A stretch of DNA of 64,000 bases from Anoplopoma fimbria (lineage: Eukaryota; Chordata; Actinopteri; Perciformes; Anoplopomatidae): assembly GCF_027596085.1 (NCBI RefSeq), contig NC_072462.1:19661421-19725420 (forward strand), written 5' to 3'. This document shows, piece by piece, positions 42,501 through 55,172 of this stretch. Both the position numbers and the translations under genes were made by a program. The notes beneath the pieces are model-generated. The model searched no databases. It was not told the DNA's origin and saw nothing but the letters and a program-made list of their open reading frames with translations. The first letter of the stretch is position 1; each line of letters opens with the position of its first letter.

Positions 42501-45500
42501 TATTTGACTGATTATTTTCCAAATCCAAAAAATAAACCGTACTTAAATTGAACTACTAAGATTTGTTTTTGTTTATATTTGAAAAGATTATGCTATAAAA
42601 TGAACAGCTTACTGTAACAAGCAAGGACAGTCCAATGTTGCTTCAGGTGGGTTAATTAAAATAAATAATAATAATTGGCAATCAGTATGATTGAAGAAAC
42701 CGGAGCATGAATGATTAATGGTTTTACACAGGGGTAGTTGTCACATTTAATATGTGAGTAATTCAAAATGTGAATAGGGTGAAACAAAAAATATAATCCT
42801 AAATACTGTGGGCAGTCACTGTAATGTCACAGGTACTGAATTTTATGGACTTTCAAGGGTATTGCTGACCTGAGCTCCCATAAATCTGTTACACTATTGG
42901 ATGGCTAAGTTATCAATTAAGTTAGCATATGAACCAGAAGTCTGTTCTTTTCATTTCATTTAAGACAAATTACTCCCAAGAATTACATTACTTTTTAACC
43001 TTTTCATTTTTCGCTCAGACATCAAACTGTTTCAGTTGAATGCCAAGTCCTTCCTAAGTTTTATGACAATGCCTTAAAGAGAAAGTTGTTTTCAGTCACT
43101 TAAGTTCAGTTTTCATGACATTTGTTTGAAAGTGAGTGGGGGTAACATGAGTTGAAATAAGACAATCAGTCTGTGCTAACTAACCTTCTCAGTGAGGCAG
43201 ACTAGTGAGACAAATACTCCAAGGCAATTACTAGCTGCTTAAAAATGTTAAAGTAATAATTTATGAAAAGATTCAGGGAAACACTTCTCGTCAGCATTTA
43301 AAGGATGTGAGTGGAAATTTATAGATTTTGATTAAGTTTTTTAAAAGTTTGCCAGTAACCAGGGCAAATTTGAGATATATTATAACATAGATATGTTTGC
43401 ATATGCATACTTTAAACAACTGCAAAAAATAATTTGTTGACTTTGATTATGTAACAATGTTTAAAGAGGGTCATGAATAATTCTACTTAAATATAGATCA
43501 TGAATGAGACACCCAAGGCAAAAACATGCACTTGTCAATGTTCAGAGTTTGGGCTATTTTACTTCCGTAACATGTTTTCTTTCAGATTAGTGGACAGAAC
43601 AAATAAAATATACAAAATTTTTGTTTCTGTAGATTCATCCTAAATTCACCAAAAGTTACAATTACATAATAGATAATAGATTCCAAACAACTTGTAAAAC
43701 AAAAAAAATATGGGTAAATGTAAGTAATCTAGTGTGAATGTTTCATAGTGATGTCTATTGATTAAACTTGTTACCTTAATCACCACTATGACTTTATGAT
43801 GGCCCTATTATGCTACTTCCAGGTGCGTTTCAGGCAGCTCAGGAGCAGTGTGTCTGAGGGGGAGGGTAACTGCTGCCTCGGGGCGACTGGTTGCCCCGTC
43901 GCTCAGAGGTCCCTGCGGCCGATCCACCCGGTCACAGCTTTTTTCTGTCCTGGCCCCTCAGTGGTGGAATGAACTCCCCACTGACGTCAGGACAGCAGAG
44001 TCGCTGCCCATCTTTAGGCGCAGGCTGAAAACTCACCTCTTCAAGAAGTACTACCCTGAGCCTTCCTCGTAGCACTTATTGTATTCGTATTAGTTCGCTG
44101 CACTTATTGAATTCGTATTCGTTTACTGCACTTATCCTATTCGTAGTAGTCTGTTGCAATTATTGTTTTCGTAGTAATTTGCCTCTGCACTATACTTTTG
44201 CTCTGGTTTATGCTTTGAGATGCTTGTTTAAGAAAGGAGATGCACTTATGACTTCTGGTGACTAGTAGTTCTCTTGAATACCTATGTTGAATACACTTCC
44301 TGTAAGTCGCTTTGGATAAAAGCGTCTGCTAAATGACTGTAATGTAATGTAATGTAATGTAACTCCTTTTAGGCGTGGACTTCAGGTTTTATACTCTACG
44401 GACCTTTTACATGTACAAAAATATATATAACACACTAAAGGAGAGGGAAAAGTGAAAAAGCATAATAGGGCCACTTTAAAACAACTAGAAAACAAGGTTT
44501 ATAGCCTGAAGGGAAATAATGTAAGTCAGGTACCTTTGAAGGCTTTGCAAAAATGCATTTTGACTTGTCACAACCATTGCTCAGCCATAATGAAACTACA
44601 TGATACAAGTTCCCTGCCCTTTACAGTCACAGTCTCTTTGAAGATAAAGGCATGTTTATTTGGCTTTTTTTCCCCTTGAAGATAGATGTTTCTGGGTCAA
44701 TATGCATCAGAAGATGGGTTCTTCTGTCATCATGCATTTATGAGATTTTCATCTAGTATTTGCACACTTTATGTCAGTCATGATCCAATGGAAAAAAGTG
44801 TTTGAAATTTTTTAATTCAAACCTTCTTCGTGCTGACAAATCCAGACAAGACTGAAACCAGTGCAGAGCTTTAAATCATTCATACCCTTTTTTATGTGTC
44901 TGCTGTCAGTCCCCATTTTCTTCTTCTTCTTTTTTCTTTTTTTTTGAGTTTCCTAACATCACAAAATCAACCTCTAATGCTGCTTGTAGCCACAAAGAAA
45001 GAGGAAGATTAGAGTTGCATTCATAAGAAAATGTTGAAGCATTCACAAGGGATGGAGGGAGTTTTGTTACCTGTCCTGAGGCTCAAAGCAAACTCTTTTA
45101 TGAACACAAACACACAAAGACCAAAGCCACATGCGTACACAAATACACTCTTAATGTTTGTACACACTCCCGCTCATGAAGACACATATTTTTGTAGCAG
45201 CCTGCATCACTGGAGACAACCGACAATGAGTTTCATTTTGTGTGTCCGGCAGCAGTTTTTCCATTAGACCTGATGTAATGTCCACACTATAATGGACCTG
45301 AAGAAAGGCTGCATTAAGACACAGTGGTTTATGTACACACGCTAGACAGGGCAAAAAAAAAAACCCTGCCCTATAATGGGATGCTTAACTAGATGTTTTC
45401 TTTTCTTCCTTGTCTGTGTGTGTGCGTTTGTAGATTTTCATTGGAGAGGTGTCCATGTATGTGATGAAGTCGACGAGGGAAGCTCTCCTGGCCCAGGAGA

Positions 45501-48500
45501 AAACCATCGTCACAGGAGACTGTTGTTACCTCAACCCCCTTATCCGCCGTATCATACGCTTCATAGGTAAGAGAGCTTTCAAGCCAGAAATGTGGATTGT
45601 ACCAGGCAGAAGCTGACAAACTCAGAAATGCACTACATCCATGTCCATGGGCGCAAAATCTGAATTTTTACTTTCAATTTGGATTCAGTCAGTCTTCTGT
45701 TGTGTATGATATATAACAAAACTATGTTAGAACAGTTCATACGGTTAACAGCTCAAGAAACCATGAAGCTGAAACATCAGGGATGTTTCTGTGGCTTTCA
45801 GTGTTTCAGTAAGCTTTTATCTGGTAAGCTACATTCTTCATGTCCTGGCTAAGCTGACTGTGTTTTTTGTTGAATGTGCTGTCAGTCACCTGACAGGGGA
45901 GCTCCAATGCAAAAAGCTACAGAGCTGAACAGGAACCCTGATGAGTCAGGGCTTGAGGATTTTGGTGTTTAAAGGCGACATAAAATGCTCATTTTAGGTT
46001 CATACTTTTGGGTTTGTACTATAACATGTGTACATGCTTTAATGTTCAAAACACAGTATGCTACTCATACTGTCTGGCTGAATATACCTCTGTCTGAAAC
46101 TCTCCATTTAAGCGCCTGTCTCTGTAAGCCCCCCCAAACAAAAAAAAAAGTCTGATCTGATTGGCTTACGAGAAACACATGGCATACCTTTGCAAAGGTA
46201 GTTCTCAAGCTGTGGGTGGCGATACTCAGAATGGAGGGGATATATTCTAATTAGCCTTTATGTGACATCTGAATCCAAATGTTTTTTCTGATTAGGCAGC
46301 TGACAATAAACTGATTGGGTTGACTTATTTCAAAATGTGTGGGTTGCACAACAGATACTCAAATTTGTGCAAAAGCACTGAATAAGTGAGATATCATATG
46401 TTTTTATTATTTGTCTGTTCATGTTCTTAACACCTTTACCATCATGTAAAAAGGATTAATTTCTCCCACGAAGGCAGTAGGGGTGGAATGGTGAATGCAA
46501 ACAACAGACTAATATGTCCATCAAGAAATCACCAATCCGCGAATAACATGATATATGACGGGATCAGCCAATTTTCTGTTGTGTCAAAGACAGGTCAATG
46601 CACAGTGAAGGATGAAATGAGAGAGTTTAGAAGATGAGGTTAAGAAGGTGGATGGCTACAGCTTCTACCACCCAAACGTGTTAACAGGCGATTGTCTGCA
46701 AATATTTTAACGTTTGCTGGGAAGTAGGACCGTGGCGTAGCCTTAAGTTATGATGCGTGTCAAGATGAAGCCGGTGTGTGTGTGTACTTAAGAGTATTCA
46801 GTAGGCAATAGTCTTGGCTTTATTGATCCAAGGGCTACAGTTAGCAACATATTATAGGCTTCGGGTAGTTGCAAACACCTCAGCCTTGTTGGAGTGTGAA
46901 TAAAATGACCCTTCATGATCCATTATAAGGAAATAAACCAAATAAGCATGCACATGCATGTCAGGGAAAGAATATTTCACTGTTCTGTATTCTTCGAGTT
47001 TACACTTTGATATCCATCGATCCATCCATTATGTGTAATCACTTATCATTATATGTCTCGGGTGGCTGGAGCCGTTCCCAGCTGACATTGAGTGTGAGGC
47101 GGGTTACACCCTGGACAGGTCATCAGACTATCACAAGGCTGACACATAAAGACAGACAACCATTCACGCTCTAATTCACACCTTCGTGCAAATTTAGAGT
47201 CCTTAATTAAGAAAAAATTGTATGTCTCGGACTGTTAGAGAAAGTCGGGGACCTGGATAAAAACCCACGCTAACATGGGGAGAACATATGTGGCTTGATT
47301 AGAACTTTTCATTTCATGTTATGCATCTGGTTTCGTCGTTGTTGGAACCATCTTTAAATCAGCTTTAGTTTAATCTTAACTTTAGGTAGGTAAACTCGCT
47401 GGTCGTGGATTTTCAATTCAAATGCAGCAAACTGGCCGACCTGAACGGAAATCAGTAATTGAAAGGAGCCAATTGGGATTCCAGCTGTAATACATTAACT
47501 GCAGTTTCTCTAAAACGACATCAGCCACGGAAACTAAATCGAATTTAAACATGTTGGATTGTAGGCAACATATCAAAAACCTTTACTTCGCAATTACAGG
47601 TAAGGTTTGTAAGCTCACATACCCGTGTCACTCCTCTTAAAAAGCCAAGTTTGAATTTAACTTTTTACAGCCACTTTTCCTCAAAGCTTGACTAGCACTG
47701 GGCAAACTGACAGGCTCTTTGCTATCTGTTGCAGTAAATGAGGTCGTCTGCTGGACTTTACTGCCGTAATCAGAACTGCATTGTTCATTTTAATATAATA
47801 TCCCTTCAATTTATGAAACACTCATCAGAGATTCATTATGCACTTTGCGTGATTTTTATTTCCGTCTGCTCCCGAACAATCTCTCAAATTTGTGGGATCA
47901 CTAGGGCTGTTAGTTTTCCCGCTCTCCTGCTCCCTCCCGTCCCACCCTAATCCCTCTTCTCTATTTCCCTCAATGATGCCCTTCACACAATCGTGTCCCT
48001 GTACCCCTCACTGGCAACCAACCCCCCCTTGGATGAGAATACAAAGCAGAGTAATTTCATGGCTAAGCAGGCCAGATAATAAGCAGTCATATTTCACAGC
48101 AAAAGGAATGCAGACGCAGACATTGGTCAGGGTTGGTGGGCTGTAAGTGTCAGCGCAATCATTCATATGAAATGTTTTTGTTCAGTTTATATTTTGTTCC
48201 TTGCTTGTGGTCCACTCTTCTTCCCTTCTGTATTAAGTTATTGATTAGATTGCAGCATTTTTCAGGTAATTATATTAACCGTAGATATTCTGACGTTTAG
48301 CGCTGCCTACTGACAGTTTGGAGTTTATTTGCCAGTGCGGGGAGGCTAGATAGTCACAGGTCAATTTATCTCCTGTTACAAGGCAACTGCACCTTGATTC
48401 AAGGCGAAAATGCACATGCAGCTTTTAAAGCTTTGTGTTTATGTGTTCATTTTACTTTGCCGTGTGGTTTTATGTGCTATAAAGTCTTATTGTGTATCTG

Positions 48501-51500
48501 TGTGTCTGTGCGCCCCCAGGTGTGTTTGCGTTTGGTCTGTTTGCCACAGACATCTTTGTAAATGCGGGACAGGTGGTGACTGGAGGCCTCTCGCCCTACT
48601 TCCTGTCCGTCTGCAAGCCCAACTACACCGGCACCGAGTGCCGCTTTAATCACCAGTTCATCGTCAACGGCAACATCTGCACCGGGAACCCCGTTGTCGT
48701 GGAGAACGCTCGCAGGTCGTTCCCATCCAAGGATGCTTCTCTGAGTGTTTACTCTGCTGTTTACCTGACGGTGAGAATAATGTTTATGACACCTAAGCAC
48801 TATGATGAAGTTTAATGTGGGCTCTTGGATTATTTTGTTTGTGCCTACAAAATACCACATACTTTCCCTTTAAAACCTTTCTTACTTTATTCCTGTCCCT
48901 TTTAGACTTCACAGGAACTAAACTTACATTTGCTTGTATATTGCATTGTCACATGTAAATAGAAGACATTAAAGACAATGCATGTGTGACTGTCATCAAA
49001 CCTAACCCATCAAAAGATCTGTAACCTTGAGGCACTCATTAGTTTAACTGTGAAGAACTAAGAGCTGCTTAACTGCTTAATTAAACTTTAATTATGCAGG
49101 TTGAGGTCTAGATCGTTTTTGAGGTCTTGCAAATCTAAGTTTAACTGGTAAATAAATCCAATCAAATCAAAACATTCTGAAATGTACATACGAACATTTT
49201 TTTGTGCTGTTTATTTAATCAGTGCTACATTATTAGAAAATAATTTTAGATTTTCTTCAACAAAACGGGAGCTCATTTAATTAAAAATCTATGTCAGCAA
49301 GTGTACTTGAGCATCTAGAGTTACTCATTTGGGACTGAATGCAATTATTTTACACAGTTATATCCAAGCAATCAGAGATGAATAGATCATTTTTGTTGAT
49401 TTAAATTATACACTTGAATTGTAAATTAAAAAGGCTTTAAATAAGAGGGACTATTTCATGTTATAAGGTGCTAATTTTCATATGCATCTTTGATGGAGGA
49501 CTTAATATTTCTTGAAAGTGCGTCAAAGAATGTTTCATACAAGCGAAGGGTGGGTTCAGAAAAATTGGCTGAAGGGACAAACGAAGACGGGCTTTTTGAA
49601 GGGCTATTTGAAGTGCTGCAGTTTGATATCAGAGTGACGGAGGGGCTCAGCTGCTGAAACGTGAAAGAGAGAGAAGAGGTGTAGATTTTATCAGCCGGAA
49701 CAAAAGGAATACAAGGACAGGTTATTGATGAAAAGAGGATTTGATACGCACAGCTCCGAGCCCTGTCTGGCGTGGGAGGAGATAAAAGTTCAAGAAGTGA
49801 GAATATACGTAGAAAGACAGTGTGTGTCTTTTAAATGCTGCCAGTCTCCTCACAGCTTTCACTCACAGCTAGAGGTTCCTATGTTAGGTTAATCTCGTAA
49901 TCTTTTATTCTCTGTGAAAAAAACCTCTTTGTTTTGGAGAGGTATTTTACTCATATGATGTAAATCTTTGACATCTTTCTTTGCAATCGAGGCTTGGTGC
50001 TCTCACGATGTTGTAAAATATTTGATTCCATTTCTGTGGGAACACCTCGACTTGCTCTTAACTAGATTGCCCATGATCTTGTCTACCTAAAGAGAGACAA
50101 AGACACAGTATAGAACATAATGTTTTTTTTATTTTCACAGTTTTTGCACTGTTTTAATCTGCCTTCTGTCCTCCTGTCCAGATGTACATCACCAGCACCA
50201 TCAAGACCAAGTCCAGCCGCCTGGCCAAGCCTGTGCTCTGTCTGGGAACCCTCTGCTCGGCCTTCCTCACCGGCCTCAACCGAGTCTCAGAGTACAGAAA
50301 CCACTGCTCGGACGTAGTGGCCGGATTTATACTGGGATCAGCCGTTGCACTGTTTCTGGTGAGGACGATGGACGAGTGAAATGTTTGGGGAAGTATGGGG
50401 GCGGGGATTAGAGGAGAAGAGTGAAGATGATTCTTCTGAGGTGGATTCTGGTCATGACTTATTTTCAAATTATAGCAATAATTTACAGCTTCATTTTGGA
50501 ACTGACCCAAACCAGTAATTAAATGATTATTCTGGCTGCACCCCTTCCCAAAGCCTATAACATTGGTTTTGGTGCCATTTTAAAATTCAGTTCCATGCAA
50601 ATATATGTCTTAAAATGATTACCCATATATATATTTTTTAATTCATTTATATTAATCTTTAGATACATTTATTAAGTGTTTGTAAAGGGAACATAGCATG
50701 TAAAAGTTACACTAATTTGGTAAAGAAGCTTAAGAGAGCAGTTTGTGAGGAGGTGATAGAGGTAGAGGATGAAGCATGGTTTATACTGAGCTTGAAGGAG
50801 GTTCAGACACAGGTGAGTTGGAGAGGGAAAAGAGTAAGGATGCACTGGTTGATTGGGGAAAGAGGAGAGGAGCAGAGAGGAGAGTCAATACTGGATTTCT
50901 GCTAAAATACTGCAGCAGTCGCTCTGGTTTTGAAGGAGCTCAGTGAGGAATGGTAGTGAAAAGCACAAGGACCAAAAGTGAGAAAAGGTTGAGGGAAACA
51001 GTAGTTTGAAAGAGTGGTTGTGTTTAATTCAGAGGTGATGGATGAAACCGGCGAAAGGGATCTTTGTTATATCCCACTGAAACAAATGTCATGACAAGGT
51101 AAAGGTTGTGCATGCTGAATTTGAAGAAAATGAATGCCCTGGTGCCTGGCTTCCACGGAAAAATATAATCACTTTGTCTTGAGTTTTTTAAATGCAGGGT
51201 AGTGGAAAGCACATTTAGGTGAAAGGATGGTAAATGGAGTGTAAAAGTGTAAAAGAGACAGAGAAAGGGGTGATGGTATTCACAGAGAAACTCTTCAGAT
51301 ATTCTGAGGCTGTTGACCTGGTGATATGCTGGATAAAGAGTAAGTAAAGAGATCACCAATGTTATTAAAATTCCGTCTGAGGCAAATTTGAATTACAGGG
51401 CAAGTCCTGTTGACTGTTGGTAAGACATTTCATACAAAAGCAACTGTCAGCCTCATGGTGGCGTCAGAGGAAAACAGTGGCTCACTGAAAGTCATTAGGA

Positions 51501-54500
51501 TATCTTGTCTGGGACCCATACATTGGATTTATCACTGGGTAGGTGAAACCTCTGACCTGCTTTTGGCACTAGAGGAAAAGTCAGGGAATTGAAAAAGTTA
51601 GTAGTCTTCATCCCAGATATTTCAGTGTCGACCAAAATGGTGAGGTGAGCGACTGGGAGGCCGACATTGTCATTCACAGAGCCACGGCTAAAAATTTAAA
51701 TTCTTAGAGCATTCACAGCATATCTAAAAAAGGAAATGCATTGTTTTGCTCACACAGTAGATGCTCTGGACAATGATTTACATAGATATGGAAAACAAAT
51801 CTGCCTGTACATATCTGTGTCCTTAACTTTCTGTATGCCTGGCATGGGTGTTACATGTTATGGATATTCCTAACATTGATATTAAGAATGTATGAATGCA
51901 GATTAGGAGCTGATATTATAATGACATTAAAAGCTTACTGATAGGTAAGCTGGTAGGTACAGGTGAACGAAAACTTTAAGTTAAACACAATATAACACAT
52001 AATGAGTGAACTTACAAAATAAAAACAGGAAACAGACTGTGTATAGAGCAGTAATCAGTGACAGCAGTGACATTTCGGACAGCATGGTGAGGACGGTTCC
52101 AATACTCTGGGCTCTTCCAGAATGAGCATTAGTGGGGCATTTTAGGGCCACAGGAGAAGTTCAGATGATGATAGATTTTAGTCTAAATAGATGGTTCCAC
52201 AGTGTTTCCCTGGTGAGCGGTAGCAATCATACCTTGCTCTCGTCTTAGCTCGACCTTGGACTATGAGGAGGATGAGCCCCAGCAACCGACTCTGTAATAA
52301 AGGATATTAGCTTTAAATCAGTGATCTATAAAAATTGACTTCATTGACTCATTGGTCTCCAGGGAGAGACGGACACAAGAAAATCAGGCGTCACCTCAGC
52401 AGTTTTGAACCTGCTCATTTCCAGCTTATCAGCAGTCTGAGGACCGCGGCCTCTCAGTTACACATCGACCTAATGGTCCTGGTGAAGATTATCACGGTCT
52501 TGTCATCTGAAAACTGAGGCAATATGATGGATTGCTATCTTGAGGGAAATTCATTGGTAAAAAGAGAGTAGAAAGCAGGTATAGCTCAAAACCCCCCTGC
52601 TATCAGCGCTGACAGCGAGGAGATCCGAATGGACTCATCAAACAGCTGCCTTTGGTGTTACAAGGGATTCGTCCTCTGCCAGCAGATTGAGGGATCAGTG
52701 TTATGCACTTGGTCGTTGAGCTCCAGGATGATGTTGGAGACAGAGGTGTCCACTTGATCCAAGACAAAGCAGAGGCACGTGCTGACTGCCTGCCTGGTCT
52801 GATAGAGCGGTGTTTGCCAAACGTTCTTATTTTTAGGGACCCACGTTGGAAATGAAAGTGAAAAAAACCTTTGCGAACCAATTCACAATAGGCCTAAATT
52901 GGGAGAAGAGCAAATTTGTGCATAAATGAAAGTTCCTGACAGTTTTTACTGCTATTTAAACATCACCCTATATTATCTTAGATATGTTAACCAGCCATTT
53001 TGAGGAGATATACGTTTGATAAAATCACAACTTTGTTCTAGATTTCTAGAACACTACAGATATAAATGTTAAGTAAAGGCTATGGAAACATTTTTGCGAA
53101 TTTATTTAGCTACCCTAACAAAATCTCCTACTACCCACCTCTGTGTCCATATCCAGTCTCTGTGAATAACTGATATAGAGACACCTGAGACAATAGATGG
53201 AAGCTTGGCCGGGCCTGTCTGAGCATGGATGACGAGACGCAAAAATGGAAAGAAAGCAGTCTTCCTCGGTCTACTCGGACGCGCTTCAGTTGAGTGAAAA
53301 CAAGATAGTGGAAACCTTCCTGAAATGTATTCGAAACAAGCAGGGGGATATTTAAGATCAGTCATGAGTGTAGAGTTGAGCACAAAGGAGTGCACTTTTG
53401 AATTCCCCATGAATCATCCCTAATCTACTTTGGATTCACTGTGACAGACATTTTTGTAAAGAATTCATATGCTTTTTATGAAACTTAGTTTGGGAGCATT
53501 ATAGAAGCGCTGTCCATGAACTGCCACAAACAAGGAAACCTTGAGCATCTTTCGGCAGTGATTGGCCCTGCTTCATTTTCTCCTTTGCCACTGCCTGAGG
53601 GCATGGTCGGCCTGGGAGCGGATTCCCCCTCGGGCTGCCTTCTCTGATTAACCGGTCCATGGAGTATAGAAATATAGCAAACTTGGTAGTTAAAAGATCC
53701 TCAGAAAAGACAAAAAAAAACTTTACAAGTGACTGTAGATTATAATAATTTTACATAAAACAAGGCGTCAGTTCACTGTGCATGCTGGGCGTAATGCCAT
53801 GCCACAAAGATGAACACCCCGGAGCATCTCCTTTGACTGCATTGAATGATGGCTGCATTTTGTAGGCTCGAACAAGGTTTGCTCGAGCTTTTATACCCAT
53901 ATAAACTTTATATTACTGCAATAACTGTATCGAAACTTAAAAAAAAAGGTCACAACTCTCCAAAAAACTCATGGGTGCTGTTCATTTCTTTTAATTGGGG
54001 CCTAATATCACAGTGGCACTAGGGCTGACAGGCGGTCTGATTTAAGGAACAAGTAATGTTGTTTTAATTTGGACATTAGGTGAAGTTCTCTTTCAACAAT
54101 GGTCTGACTTTAATGCTGCGTTGAGTTGGAACTGCGGATACTAGTGTTGCAGCTGTTAAATAACACAACTTTGTCTGATAATAGGACATTACAATTTGTC
54201 TTTAGAGACCAGACTAGAGACTGGTAAAATGATTGGACAGCCTACGGTGGAGTGAGACTGTTGACATTATTTGGTGCAAGAAGTCTGGATCAAGGCATAA
54301 GTTTAAGCTCTGCTAGCGGCATGGCTCTAGGTATCGCAATGTCAGTCCACCACACAGACTGAAATATGTCAGCAACTATTGGATGGGTTGGTAAGTATTT
54401 TTGTACTGACATTCCCAGGCGATGAGGTCTAAGGACTTTGGTGATCCCCTGACTTTTTCCTCTGGCGCCACCAGCAAATGGACTTTTGTGAGTTTGAGTG

Positions 54501-55086
54501 TCAACAACCGAAGGATGGATTTGTTACCCACATTAATTTCCCCTCAGGATGAATTGTGATGTGTTTGGTGATCTTTTAACTTTTCATCAGGTGACATTTT
54601 TTTACTTGGCCCAATTCTTTGATTTATGACCAAATGCTTAATGTGTCATTATTAACCTACCTTGCTGTTAATATTGAACTGTCTTCATACCTTACAGGGT
54701 ATATGTGTTGTGAACAACTTCAAAGGCGTCCACAGTGCAGCGGCTAAACAGAAAACTGAAGACTACCGCGGTCTGCCTCTGATGACTTTCCCCCGTGTAG
54801 AGAGCCCTCTGGAGACCCTCAGCGCACAGGTACCTGAAAACACTTAACCTGGATTCCCCAAAACATAATCTCTATGGTGCACTTTGTGCTTCCCAATTAA
54901 TTGGCAGAACTCCCTCAAGACTGTGTGCTTACAAAAAAAACTCCCCTTCAGAATTAAGCCTACTGCAATTTGTTGTAAAACCTGCATGTCCTGTTTCAAT
55001 AAGTAATTTCCCAGAATTCTCATAGAGAAAGGGTCAGTCACATATTTGGTTGACCATGTGTTCTGTCTTTCTTTCTCACTTTCTCA

Positions 55087-55172
<86 letters not shown>

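Larger units (their letters stand above)
38132..45433 (+). other. plppr1: plppr1 intron 2, 7.3 kb
   Basis: It contains a GTGAGGACA/CCTAACC-type repeat (40843-41140), dispersed element A copy 2 (42110-42330) and a MITE split by an L2 LINE (43791-44480). The stretch 41620-41860 is more balanced in composition, with several homeodomain-like ATTA sites, and may be regulatory. No nested gene is seen. Confidence 0.85.
45567..48519 (+). other. plppr1: plppr1 intron 3, 3.0 kb
   Basis: It holds a 5' partial MITE copy (45968-46170) and a LINE-like 3' fragment on the - strand (47012-47290). The stretch 47390-47520 has AATTGAAAGGAGCCAATTGG and other homeodomain-like sites and could be regulatory. The rest is unremarkable. 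Confidence 0.8.
50359..54697 (+). other. plppr1: plppr1 intron 5, 4.3 kb
   Basis: It carries two oppositely oriented copies of one dispersed element (51395-51690 on -, 54306-54665 on +). Between them, 52220-52830 is more G+C-rich and repeat-like. The second element ends about 30 bases before exon 6. No nested gene is supported. Confidence 0.85.

Noticed and set aside
48477..48860. 127-codon open frame on the - strand
   Set aside because: It lies antisense to plppr1 exon 4 and reflects that exon's codon structure.
50182..50379. 65-codon open frame running from exon 5 into the intron as a separate gene
   Set aside because: It is plppr1 exon 5 read through its donor; the GTGAGG donor and family alignment show the exon ends at 50358.
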